DNA of 64,000 nucleotides, from the NCBI GenBank assembly GCA_042434945.1, contig CP170191.1, positions 3,472,001 to 3,536,000 on the forward strand, read 5' to 3'. The translations under genes were made by a program, and so were the position numbers. Shown in pieces: positions 34,947 to 44,078 of the stretch. This DNA is from Escherichia hormaechei_A (GTDB taxonomy: Bacteria > Pseudomonadota > Gammaproteobacteria > Enterobacterales > Enterobacteriaceae). Numbering within the stretch: position 1 is the first letter of the stretch; each line of letters begins with the position of its first letter. The notes under the pieces are model-generated. The model was not told where the DNA came from. It worked only from the letters and a program-made list of their open reading frames with translations, and did no database searches.

Positions 34947-37076
34947 ATGGCTAAGTTCACACCTTCATTCGCCGGGGTAAAAGGGCGCGCGCTCTTTTCA
35001 CTCCTGTTCATGGCGCCTCTGGTGCACGCAGCAGCAAAAGACGGTGAGACGCTTACCGTCACTGCCGATCCTTACGCTTCCACCGACGCCACCAGCGGCT
35101 ATCAGCCCCTGAACACCTCCACCGCCACGCTGACCAACATGCCGATGCTGGACATCCCGCAGGTGGTCAATACCGTCAGCGATAAAGTGCTGGAAGACCA
35201 AAACGCGACCACGCTAGACGAGGCGCTGTATAACGTCAGCAACGTGGTGCAGACCAACACCCTGGGCGGCACGCAGGATGCCTTCGTGCGCCGTGGCTTC
35301 GGCGCAAACCGCGATGGCTCGATCATGACCAACGGCCTGCGCACCGTGCTGCCGCGCAGCTTCAATGCCGCAACCGAGCGCGTGGAGGTGCTAAAAGGCC
35401 CGGCCTCGACCCTTTACGGTATTCTCGACCCCGGCGGCCTGATTAACGTGGTGACCAAACGCCCGGAGAAAACCTTCGGCGGCTCGATTTCTGCCACATC
35501 AACCAGCTTTGGCGGCGGTAGCGGACAGTTTGACGTCACCGGTCCAATTGAAGGTACGCGTCTGGCCTATCGCCTGATGGGGGAGTATCAGGACGAGGAT
35601 TACTGGCGTAATTTCGGCACCGAACGCAGCACCTTTATCGCCCCGTCTTTGACCTGGTTCGGCGATGATGCCACCGTGACCGTGCTCTATTCGCATCGCG
35701 ACTATAAAACGCCGTTCGATCGCGGAACGATCTTCGATCTCAACACCAAAAAGGCCGTCGACGTCGATCGCAAAACCCGCTTTGATGAGCCATTTAACGT
35801 GACCGACGGTCAGTCCGACCTCGCTCAGCTTAACGCGGAGTATCGGCTCAACAGCCAGTGGACCGCGAAGTTCGACTACAGCTACAGCCAGGATAAGTAC
35901 AGCGATAACCAGGCTCGCGTGATGGCCTACGATTCAAAAACCGGCAACCTGACCCGCCGCGTGGATGCGACCCAGGGTTCGACCCAGCGTATGCACACAA
36001 CGCGGGCAGATTTGCAGGGGAACGTGGACATCGCGGGCTTTTACAATGAGATACTGACCGGCGTGTCGTATGAAAATTACGATCTGCTGCGCACGGACAT
36101 GATCCGTTGTAAGAACGTTAAGGATTTCAATATTTACAACCCGAGCTACGGCAGCCTCGGCAAGTGCACCACCGTCTCGGCAGCCGACAGCGATCAAACC
36201 ATCAAGCAGGAGAGCTACTCCGCCTACGCGCAGGACGCGCTGTACCTGACCGATAAATGGATCGCCGTTGCCGGACTGCGCTACCAGTATTACACCCAGT
36301 ACGCGGGCAAAGGCCGTCCGTTTAACGTCAACACCGACAGCCGCGACGACCAGTGGACGCCGAAGCTGGGCCTGGTATACAAGCTCACGCCGGCAGTCTC
36401 CCTGTTTGCCAACTATTCCCAGACGTTTATGCCGCAGTCGTCCATTGCGAGCTACATCGGCGACCTGCCGCCGGAAACGTCTAACGCGTATGAAATAGGC
36501 GCTAAGTTCGACCTGTTCGACGGCATTACCGCCAACATCGCGCTGTTTGATATCCACAAGCGCAACGTGCTGTACACCGAGAGCGTCGGTGATGAAACCG
36601 TCGCCAAAACCGCGGGCCGCGTGCGCTCGCAGGGTGTCGAAGTGGATCTCGCCGGATCGCTGACCGAGAACACCAACATTATCGCCAGCTACGGCTATAC
36701 CGATGCGAAGGTGCTGGAAGACCCGGACTACGCGGGCAAACCGCTGCCGAACGTACCGCGCCATACCGGCTCCCTGTTCCTGACGTACGATATTCACAAT
36801 GCGTTTGCCGGGAATACGCTGACAATTGGCGGCGGCGGGCACGGCGTAAGCCGCCGCTCAGCGACTAACGGTGCGGATTATTATCTGCCGGGCTATTTCG
36901 TGGCGGATGCATTTGCGGCGTACAAAATGAAGCTGCAATATCCGGTGACGCTACAGGTGAACGTGAAGAATCTGTTCGATAAGACCTACTACACGTCGTC
37001 GATTGCGACCAACAACCTGGGCAACCAGATTGGCGACCCGCGTGAAGTGCAGTTTACGGTGAAGATGGAGTTTTGA
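34947..37076 (+). CDS. TonB-dependent siderophore receptor (FhuA/FoxA-like)
   Basis: A 709-residue outer-membrane receptor. The chosen ATG at 34947 opens a signal peptide ending near LVHAAAKDG, followed by a TonB-box-like ETLTVTADP, the plug domain (TTLDEALYNVSNVVQ, RGF, VEVLKGPASTLYG) and a beta-barrel ending in phenylalanine (VKMEF). A paired-cysteine loop (RCKN ... GKCT) resembles ferrichrome/ferrioxamine-type receptors. Earlier starts (34830, 34887) would lengthen the signal region and have poorly placed sites. With the divergent ABC operon it makes a complete hydroxamate-like siderophore uptake system; the exact ligand is inferred. Confidence 0.9.
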   Translation: MAKFTPSFAGVKGRALFSLLFMAPLVHAAAKDGETLTVTADPYASTDATSGYQPLNTSTATLTNMPMLDIPQVVNTVSDKVLEDQNATTLDEALYNVSNVVQTNTLGGTQDAFVRRGFGANRDGSIMTNGLRTVLPRSFNAATERVEVLKGPASTLYGILDPGGLINVVTKRPEKTFGGSISATSTSFGGGSGQFDVTGPIEGTRLAYRLMGEYQDEDYWRNFGTERSTFIAPSLTWFGDDATVTVLYSHRDYKTPFDRGTIFDLNTKKAVDVDRKTRFDEPFNVTDGQSDLAQLNAEYRLNSQWTAKFDYSYSQDKYSDNQARVMAYDSKTGNLTRRVDATQGSTQRMHTTRADLQGNVDIAGFYNEILTGVSYENYDLLRTDMIRCKNVKDFNIYNPSYGSLGKCTTVSAADSDQTIKQESYSAYAQDALYLTDKWIAVAGLRYQYYTQYAGKGRPFNVNTDSRDDQWTPKLGLVYKLTPAVSLFANYSQTFMPQSSIASYIGDLPPETSNAYEIGAKFDLFDGITANIALFDIHKRNVLYTESVGDETVAKTAGRVRSQGVEVDLAGSLTENTNIIASYGYTDAKVLEDPDYAGKPLPNVPRHTGSLFLTYDIHNAFAGNTLTIGGGGHGVSRRSATNGADYYLPGYFVADAFAAYKMKLQYPVTLQVNVKNLFDKTYYTSSIATNNLGNQIGDPREVQFTVKMEF

Positions 37077-37083
37077 CGTAAAA

Positions 37084-37158
37084 AAGCCCGGTGGCGCTAA
37101 CGCTTACCGGGCCTACGATCCTAACCCTCTCCCTGTGGGAGAGGGTTAGGGTGAGGGG
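37084..37158. repeat. REP-like palindrome plus Enterobacter-type hairpin
   Basis: AGCCCGGTGGCGCTAACGCTTACCGGGC (from about 37085) then CCTAACCCTCTCCCTGTGGGAGAGGGTTAGGG (37120-37151). Both are host-type families and end within about 10 bp of the parE stop, where E. coli-type sequence begins. Confidence 0.8.
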
Positions 37159-37161
37159 ACA

Positions 37162-39054
37162 TCAGGCCTCAATCTCCGCCATGTCGCCTTTCTCTTGCAA
37201 CCAGTTGCGGCGATCTTCCGAGCGTTTCTTCGCCAGCAGCATATCCATCATCGCGTCAGTACGCTGATCGTCTTCATCATCGATAGTCAACTGCACCAGA
37301 CGGCGAGTGTTCGGATCAAGCGTGGTTTCGCGCAATTGCATCGGGTTCATTTCCCCCAGACCTTTAAAACGCTGGACGTTCGGCTTGCCTTTCTTGCGTT
37401 TTAATTGCTCAAGTACGCCCTCTTTCTCTTCTTCCGTCAGCGCGTAATAAACCTCTTTCCCGAGATCAATACGGTAGAGCGGTGGCAGTGCGACGTAAAC
37501 GTGACCGTGTTTCACCAACGCGCGGAAATGTTTTACGAACAAAGCGCAGAGCAGCGTGGCAATGTGCAGACCATCAGAGTCCGCATCCGCGAGGATACAG
37601 ATTTTGCCATAACGAAGCTGGCTCAGATCGTCGCTGTCAGGATCGATACCGATCGCTACCGAAATATCGTGCACTTCCTGCGAAGCCAGCACTTCGTCGG
37701 AAGAGACTTCCCAGGTGTTAAGGATCTTACCTTTCAGTGGCATGATCGCCTGATATTCGCGATCGCGCGCCTGCTTGGCAGATCCGCCTGCGGAGTCACC
37801 TTCCACAAGGAACAGCTCGGTACGGTTAAGGTCCTGCGCGGTACAATCAGCCAGTTTGCCAGGCAACGCCGGGCCGCTGGTCAGCTTTTTACGCACCACT
37901 TTTTTGGCCGCACGCATACGGCGCTGGGCGCTGGAAATCGCCATCTCCGCCAGCAGTTCAGCCGCCTGAACGTTCTGGTTCAGCCACAGGATAAAGGCAT
38001 CTTTCACCACGCCAGAAACGAATGCCGCGCATTGACGCGAAGAGAGACGCTCTTTCGTCTGCCCGGCAAACTGCGGATCCTGCATTTTTACTGACAGCAC
38101 ATAGGCGCAGCGATCCCAGATATCTTCCGCCGACAGCTTTACACCGCGCGGCAGAATATTGCGGTATTCACAGAACTCACGCATCGCGTCCAACAGGCCC
38201 TGACGCAGACCATTAACATGGGTACCGCCCTGCATCGTTGGGATAAGGTTGACGTAGCTTTCGGTCAGCAGTTCACCGCCTTCCGGCAGCCACAGTAGCG
38301 CCCAGTCCACAGCTTCAGTATCACCAGCGAAATTACCGATAAACGGTTTTTCCGGCAGCGTCGGCAGACCATTTACCGCTTCCGCCAGGTAATCATTCAG
38401 ACCGTCCTGATAGCACCAGCGTTGTTCGGTATTGTTGATCTCATCTTTAAAAGTGATCTCAACGCCAGGGCACAATACCGCTTTGGCTTTCAGCACATGC
38501 GTCAGGCGTGAAACAGAAAATCGCGGGCTGTCAAAGAAGGTTTCATCCGGCCAGAAGTGCACACTGGTACCAGTATTGCGTTTACCGCAAGTGCCGACAA
38601 CCTGTAAATCCTGCACCTTTTCGCCATTTTCAAAGGCGATGTTATAAACCTGACCATCGCGGCGCACGTTAACTTCTACGCGCTTCGACAGGGCGTTAAC
38701 CACCGAAATCCCCACGCCATGCAGGCCGCCAGAGAACTGGTAATTTTTGTTAGAGAATTTACCGCCTGCATGCAGACGGCAAAGAATCAGTTCAACCGCC
38801 GGTACACCCTCTTCCGGGTGAATATCCACCGGCATCCCGCGCCCATCGTCAATAACTTCTAACGACTGGTCAGCATGTAAGATTACATCCACGCGTTTTG
38901 CGTGACCCGCCAGTGCTTCATCGACACTGTTATCAATAACTTCTTGCCCCAAATGGTTAGGGCGAGTGGTATCGGTATACATCCCCGGACGGCGGCGAAC
39001 CGGCTCAAGCCCGGTGAGTACCTCAATGGCATCAGCGTTATAAGTTTGCGTCAT
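37162..39054 (-). CDS. parE: Topoisomerase IV subunit B
   Basis: A 630-residue ATPase subunit of topoisomerase IV: GHKL ATP site (DDGRGMPVD, GGLHGVG) and TOPRIM metal-binding motifs (EGDSAGGSA, DADSDG). It matches E. coli ParE except the final residue (Ala for Val), so the left edge of tract D is in the last codons. The positions I know as quinolone-resistance sites (Leu445, Ser458, Glu460, Ile529) read as wild type. Last gene of the nudF-yqiB-cpdA-yqiA-parE operon. Confidence 0.97.
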   Translation of the reverse strand: MTQTYNADAIEVLTGLEPVRRRPGMYTDTTRPNHLGQEVIDNSVDEALAGHAKRVDVILHADQSLEVIDDGRGMPVDIHPEEGVPAVELILCRLHAGGKFSNKNYQFSGGLHGVGISVVNALSKRVEVNVRRDGQVYNIAFENGEKVQDLQVVGTCGKRNTGTSVHFWPDETFFDSPRFSVSRLTHVLKAKAVLCPGVEITFKDEINNTEQRWCYQDGLNDYLAEAVNGLPTLPEKPFIGNFAGDTEAVDWALLWLPEGGELLTESYVNLIPTMQGGTHVNGLRQGLLDAMREFCEYRNILPRGVKLSAEDIWDRCAYVLSVKMQDPQFAGQTKERLSSRQCAAFVSGVVKDAFILWLNQNVQAAELLAEMAISSAQRRMRAAKKVVRKKLTSGPALPGKLADCTAQDLNRTELFLVEGDSAGGSAKQARDREYQAIMPLKGKILNTWEVSSDEVLASQEVHDISVAIGIDPDSDDLSQLRYGKICILADADSDGLHIATLLCALFVKHFRALVKHGHVYVALPPLYRIDLGKEVYYALTEEEKEGVLEQLKRKKGKPNVQRFKGLGEMNPMQLRETTLDPNTRRLVQLTIDDEDDQRTDAMMDMLLAKKRSEDRRNWLQEKGDMAEIEA

Positions 39055-39082
39055 GGTTTAAGTTAGCAATTCGAGTTGATCG

Positions 39083-39664
39083 TCAGAGATGGTGCAGACC
39101 AAGAAAATCGACGATCGGGTTGAAATAATCTTCGAAGCCCGTGAATGCGTGGTTGCCGCCTTCTATGACAGTCTGGCGGCAGGAAGCGTAGTACGCCACC
39201 GCCTGGCGGTAATCCAGCACTTCATCTCCCGTCTGTTGCAGCAGCCAGATCAAATCCGGCGCTTCCAGCGGGTCAATCTGCATGACTTTGAGATCGTAAA
39301 TATGGCGTGACTCTAGCACATATTGCTGCCCGGTGTAGGGGTTCTCGTTCTGACCGAGATAGTCCGTCAGCAGTTCAAACGGGCGCACCGCCGGGTTTAC
39401 CACCACTGCGGGCAGCATAAAACATTGTGACAACCAGGTGGCGTAATATCCCCCCAGTGACGAACCGACAATACCCAGCGAATCGCCGCCATGTTCCAGG
39501 ACAATGGATTCCAGCAGCTCTGCCGCGTCGGAAGGATACGGCGGCAACTGCGGAATGATCATCTCAACGTCAGGGTGATGTTCCGCCAGCCAGTTTTTTA
39601 ACAAGCTCGCTTTTGCAGAGCGCGGCGAGCTGTTGAAACCGTGTAAATAAAGAAGCGTAGACAT
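39083..39664 (-). CDS. yqiA: YqiA esterase
   Basis: A 193-residue alpha/beta-hydrolase with nucleophile elbow GSSLGG and a C-terminal histidine in GGNHAF; E. coli YqiA cleaves short acyl-CoA and p-nitrophenyl esters in vitro and its role in the cell is unclear. Its ATG overlaps the cpdA stop by one base. E. coli-type sequence. Confidence 0.95.
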   Translation of the reverse strand: MSTLLYLHGFNSSPRSAKASLLKNWLAEHHPDVEMIIPQLPPYPSDAAELLESIVLEHGGDSLGIVGSSLGGYYATWLSQCFMLPAVVVNPAVRPFELLTDYLGQNENPYTGQQYVLESRHIYDLKVMQIDPLEAPDLIWLLQQTGDEVLDYRQAVAYYASCRQTVIEGGNHAFTGFEDYFNPIVDFLGLHHL

Positions 39665-40491
39665 CAGTAGCCTTCTGAAGCGGTATCAGGTTGGAAACGT
39701 GTGTCCGCCAGGCGATGCACCTCGGTGGTCAGCGTGCCATCAGCATGTAACTCGAGAGTACGCCAGCCGGGCGCGATAGTATCCAGCGTAAAGTTGGAAC
39801 AGTGCGGCTTAAACTGCACACAGGTCGACGGCGTTGCCAGCAGGCGGCGACCGTTCCAGTCGAGATCCAGCTCCTGATGAATATGACCGCACAGCAAGTA
39901 TTTGACGTGCGGAAACTTCGCCAGCACGGTATCCAGTTCGCCCGCGTTACGCAGGCTGTGTTGATCGAGCCAACTACAACCCGCAGGTAGCGGATGATGA
40001 TGCAGCAGCAGCAACGTATGGCGTCCTGGCGCATCGGCCAGTTTACGTTCCAGCCACTCAAGCTGAAACTCGCTCAGCTCACCGTGCGGCACGCCAAACA
40101 CCTGGCTATCCAGCAACAGGATTTGCCATTGCTCACCAATAAACACGCGCTTCGCCGGGGAGATACCCGCATCCTGTAACGCGCTGTACATCGCGGGCTG
40201 GAAATCGTGGTTGCCAGGCAGCCAGACGCAGGGCGCACGAAAACTTGCGATGCCTTCAGCGAAATGCTGATAGGCCGCAGAGGATTGATCCTGCGCTAAA
40301 TCACCTGTCGCGACAATCAGGTCGAATTCGTGCTGGTGTGGACGAATCGCCTCCAGCACCGCCTGGTAGCTTTCCCAGGTGTTTACCCCTAACAGGGCTT
40401 CGTGCTTTTGTGCAAACAGGTGAGTATCGGTAATTTGTAAAATCCTGACTCTGGCCTCACCAGCCAGAGGAAGGGTTAACAGGCTTTCCAA
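39664..40491 (-). CDS. cpdA: 3',5'-cyclic AMP phosphodiesterase
   Basis: A 275-residue calcineurin-type metallophosphoesterase that hydrolyses cAMP to AMP. The metal-ligand motifs are all present: DTH, GDLAQD, GNHDF, HHHPL and GHIHQE. It sits 24 bp after yqiB in the operon. E. coli-type sequence throughout. Confidence 0.96.
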   Translation of the reverse strand: MESLLTLPLAGEARVRILQITDTHLFAQKHEALLGVNTWESYQAVLEAIRPHQHEFDLIVATGDLAQDQSSAAYQHFAEGIASFRAPCVWLPGNHDFQPAMYSALQDAGISPAKRVFIGEQWQILLLDSQVFGVPHGELSEFQLEWLERKLADAPGRHTLLLLHHHPLPAGCSWLDQHSLRNAGELDTVLAKFPHVKYLLCGHIHQELDLDWNGRRLLATPSTCVQFKPHCSNFTLDTIAPGWRTLELHADGTLTTEVHRLADTRFQPDTASEGY

Positions 40492-40515
40492 ATGGTGTCC
40501 TTAGGTTTCACGACG

Positions 40516-40938
40516 CTAGTAAACCGGAATCGCCATCGCTCCATGTGCTAAACAGTATCGCAACCAGTCCGCTAAAAACTGGTTAATTTGATGCTTTTCG
40601 TCGCGTTGATGCAACTTTTTATTAGGATAATCATACCGCGCTTTGAAGCGAAAAATCTGCTGGCTTGAACACACTTCAGCCACCATCGCGTCATGATACA
40701 GACGCACCGTCATTGACGGAAGGCTCCAGTAACTGATCGCGGGCGCAGTCTGTTCTATTGTCACCAGGGTAGTGTATCGGGTCGATTCCACAATCGTCAG
40801 CCGATATTGTGCGTTTGCCACCTGATAGCTTACAGTTTCGCCGGGTGCGTCATTGCGCGGTAACAAACGGCGCAATTGTGAAAAGTTCATCTCGCACAGG
40901 CGCATCATTTCAGGAAAGTCAGGTGTGTAACGCTTCAT
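40516..40938 (-). CDS. yqiB: YqiB, DUF1249 protein
   Basis: A 140-residue cytosolic protein of the DUF1249 family, function unknown. It starts at the base adjoining the nudF stop, hence translational coupling. Matches E. coli YqiB in length and sequence. Confidence 0.93.
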
Positions 40939-41568
40939 TTATGCCCACTCATTTTTTAACGCTTGATGATGCAGCTGCAGCCATTGCAAAGCGATGACCG
41001 ACGCTGCGTTGTCGATTTTCCCCTCTTCTACCCACTGGTATGCCTGTTCCCGGCTTACCACATGAACGCGAATATCTTCGTTTTCATCAGCCAGACCATG
41101 AATACCGCTTGCGGTCGTGGCGTCCACTTCGCCCACCATAATTGACGAACGCTCACTGGTGCCTCCCGGGCTTGCCAGGAAACTTAACACCGGTTTGGTC
41201 CGTTTGACTATCAGTCCCGCCTCTTCAATCGCTTCGCGACGGGCAACATCTTCCACACTTTCACCCTCTTCAATCATCCCGGCAACCATCTCCAGTAGCC
41301 AGGGGGTTTCACTGGTGTCGTATGCGGCAATCCGAATCTGCTCAATCAGCACAACTTCATCACGCACTGGGTCAAAGGGTAGCAAGACTGCGGCGTGACC
41401 GCGCTCAAAAATTTCCCGCCGTACCTCATGACTCATTTGCCCGTTGAATAAACGATGACGAAATCTATAAAGATCTAATGAAAAAAAGCCGCGATAAAGT
41501 GTTTCTCGTGCAATAATTTCTACATCGTTTTTGCCAAATGTAACGGGCAGGCTGTCTGGCTTAAGCAT
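40939..41568 (-). CDS. nudF: ADP-ribose pyrophosphatase
   Basis: A 209-residue Nudix hydrolase cleaving ADP-ribose to AMP and ribose 5-phosphate. The Nudix box is visible from [20 protein letters not shown] onward, continuing AGL. First gene of the operon running to parE; divergent from tolC. E. coli-type. Confidence 0.96.
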
Positions 41569-41669
41569 TGTTAATGTCCTGGCACTAATAGTGAATTAAA
41601 TGTGAATTTCAGCGACGTTTGACTGCCGTTTGAGCAGTCATGTGTTAAATTGAGGCACATTAACGCCCT

Positions 41670-41688
41670 ATGGCACGTAACGCCAACC
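41670..41688 (+). promoter_or_regulatory. Mar/Sox/Rob box upstream of tolC
   Basis: ATGGCACGTAACGCCAACC matches the marbox consensus AYnGCACnnWnnRYYAAAY at all but one fixed position. It lies about 85 bp upstream of the tolC ATG, as in E. coli, where MarA, SoxS and Rob activate tolC. Confidence 0.75.
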
Positions 41689-41772
41689 TTTTGCGGTAGC
41701 GGCTTCTGCTAGAATCCGCAATAATTTTACAGTTTGATCGCGCTAAATACTGCTTCACCACAAGGAATGCAA

Positions 41773-43254
41773 ATGAAGAAATTGCTCCCCATTCTTATCG
41801 GCCTGAGCCTTTCTGGGTTCAGTTCGTTGAGCCAGGCCGAGAACCTGATGCAAGTTTATCAGCAAGCACGCCTTAGTAACCCGGAATTGCGTAAGTCTGC
41901 CGCCGATCGTGATGCTGCCTTTGAAAAAATTAATGAAGCGCGCAGTCCATTACTGCCACAGCTAGGTTTAGGTGCAGATTACACCTATAGCAACGGCTAC
42001 CGCGACGCGAACGGCATCAACTCTAACGCGACCAGTGCGTCCTTGCAGTTAACTCAATCCATTTTTGATATGTCGAAATGGCGTGCGTTAACGCTGCAGG
42101 AAAAAGCAGCAGGGATTCAGGACGTCACGTATCAGACCGATCAGCAAACCTTGATCCTCAACACCGCGACCGCTTATTTCAACGTGTTGAATGCTATTGA
42201 CGTTCTTTCCTATACACAGGCACAAAAAGAAGCGATCTACCGTCAATTAGATCAAACCACCCAACGTTTTAACGTGGGCCTGGTAGCGATCACCGACGTG
42301 CAGAACGCCCGCGCACAGTACGATACCGTGCTGGCGAACGAAGTGACCGCACGTAATAACCTTGATAACGCGGTAGAGCAGCTGCGCCAGATCACCGGTA
42401 ACTACTATCCGGAACTGGCTGCGCTGAATGTCGAAAACTTTAAAACCGACAAACCACAGCCGGTTAACGCGCTGCTGAAAGAAGCCGAAAAACGCAACCT
42501 GTCGCTGTTACAGGCACGCTTGAGCCAGGACCTGGCGCGCGAGCAAATTCGCCAGGCGCAGGATGGTCACTTACCGACTCTGGATTTAACGGCTTCTACC
42601 GGGATTTCTGACACCTCTTATAGCGGTTCGAAAACCCGTGGTGCCGCTGGTACCCAGTATGACGATAGCAATATGGGCCAGAACAAAGTTGGCCTGAGCT
42701 TCTCGCTGCCGATTTATCAGGGCGGAATGGTTAACTCGCAGGTGAAACAGGCACAGTACAACTTTGTCGGTGCCAGCGAGCAACTGGAAAGTGCCCATCG
42801 TAGCGTCGTGCAGACCGTGCGTTCCTCCTTCAACAACATTAATGCATCTATCAGTAGCATTAACGCCTACAAACAAGCCGTAGTTTCCGCTCAAAGCTCA
42901 TTAGACGCGATGGAAGCGGGCTACTCGGTCGGTACGCGTACCATTGTTGATGTGTTGGATGCGACCACCACGTTGTACAACGCCAAGCAAGAGTTGGCGA
43001 ATGCGCGTTATAACTACCTGATTAATCAGCTGAATATTAAGTCAGCCCTGGGTACGTTGAACGAGCAGGATCTGCTGGCACTGAACAATGCGCTGAGCAA
43101 ACCGGTTTCCACTAATCCGGAAAACGTTGCACCGCAAACGCCGGAACAGAATGCTATTGCTGATGGTTATGCGCCTGATAGCCCGGCACCAGTCGTTCAG
43201 CAAACATCCGCACGCACTACCACCAGTAACGGTCATAACCCTTTCCGTAACTGA
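41773..43254 (+). CDS. tolC: TolC outer-membrane efflux channel
   Basis: A 493-residue precursor; signal peptide MKKLLPILIGLSLSGFSSLS with cleavage after SQA, then two structural repeats forming the trimeric beta-barrel and alpha-helical tunnel. It is the exit duct of AcrAB, EmrAB, MacAB and type I secretion systems. The sequence equals E. coli K-12 TolC as recalled. An ATG two codons upstream (41767) is also in frame. In this host it must work with Enterobacter AcrA and related partners, which is a functional point of interest. Confidence 0.98.
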   Translation: MKKLLPILIGLSLSGFSSLSQAENLMQVYQQARLSNPELRKSAADRDAAFEKINEARSPLLPQLGLGADYTYSNGYRDANGINSNATSASLQLTQSIFDMSKWRALTLQEKAAGIQDVTYQTDQQTLILNTATAYFNVLNAIDVLSYTQAQKEAIYRQLDQTTQRFNVGLVAITDVQNARAQYDTVLANEVTARNNLDNAVEQLRQITGNYYPELAALNVENFKTDKPQPVNALLKEAEKRNLSLLQARLSQDLAREQIRQAQDGHLPTLDLTASTGISDTSYSGSKTRGAAGTQYDDSNMGQNKVGLSFSLPIYQGGMVNSQVKQAQYNFVGASEQLESAHRSVVQTVRSSFNNINASISSINAYKQAVVSAQSSLDAMEAGYSVGTRTIVDVLDATTTLYNAKQELANARYNYLINQLNIKSALGTLNEQDLLALNNALSKPVSTNPENVAPQTPEQNAIADGYAPDSPAPVVQQTSARTTTSNGHNPFRN

Positions 43255-43261
43255 TGACGAC

Positions 43262-43281
43262 GACGGGGCTTCGGCCCCGTC
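43262..43281 (+). terminator. Hairpin after tolC
   Basis: GACGGGGCTTCGGCCCCGTC with a UUCG tetraloop begins 7 bp after the tolC stop. It lacks a T-run, so partial readthrough to ygiBC is plausible. Confidence 0.55.
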
Positions 43282-43401
43282 TGAACGTAAGGCAACGTAA
43301 AGATACGGGTTATCTGCCGCATTCTTCCCCCTTCTCGCTTCAATTTCGACCAGCCATCCTCTATTCTGATGGGTATTTACCACTGGTCCCGGAAGACAAA
43401 A

Positions 43402-44073
43402 ATGAAACGGACAAAATCCATACGCCACGCATCGTTCCGCAAAAACTGGAGCGCACGCCATCTGACACCAGTCGCTCTCGCGGTTGCCACTGTTTTTATG
43501 CTGGCTGGCTGTGAAAAGAGTGATGAAACAGTGTCTCTCTATCAAAATGCTGACGACTGTTCAGCTGCAAACCCAGGCAAAAGCGCCGAATGTACCACCG
43601 CGTACAACAATGCGCTGAAAGAAGCCGAACGTACTGCGCCTAAATACGCCACCCGTGAAGACTGTGTTGCTGAATTTGGTGAAGGTCAGTGCCAGCAGGC
43701 ACCAGCCCAGGCTGGCATGGCACCAGAAAACCAGGCGCAGGCCCAGCAATCCAGCGGGAGTTTCTGGATGCCGCTGATGGCCGGTTACATGATGGGGCGT
43801 CTGATGGGCGGCGGCGCGGGATTTGCACAGCAGCCGCTGTTCTCCTCGAAAAACCCAGCCAGTCCGGCTTACGGTAAATATACCGACGCGACGGGTAAAA
43901 ACTATGGCGCAGCCCAGCCAGGCCGCACCATGACCGTACCGAAGACGGCAATGGCACCAAAACCGGCGACCACCACTACCGTTACCCGTGGCGGTTTTGG
44001 TGAATCTGTTGCCAAACAAAGCACTATGCAGCGTAGTGCAACCGGTACCTCTTCTCGTTCAATGGGTGGCTGA
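43402..44073 (+). CDS. ygiB: YgiB, DUF1190 probable lipoprotein
   Basis: A 223-residue protein with an N-terminal signal and lipobox FMLAGC, then a low-complexity Gln/Gly/Met-rich middle ([19 protein letters not shown]) and Thr/Ser-rich tail. Function unknown; it forms a unit with ygiC, 5 bp away. It equals E. coli YgiB. The ATG at 43402 is preferred to the longer frame from 43369. Confidence 0.94.
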
Positions 44074-44078
44074 TACCG

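Noticed and set aside
35934..36842. 302-codon minus-strand frame
   Set aside because: Shadow of the TonB receptor barrel region.
37162..39054. Possible quinolone-resistance change in ParE
   Set aside because: Residues at the positions I know (Leu445, Ser458, Glu460, Ile529) read as wild type.
43254..43514. 86-codon frame after tolC (old ygiA annotation in E. coli)
   Set aside because: Overlaps ygiB in another frame, starts inside the tolC terminator hairpin and has no family.
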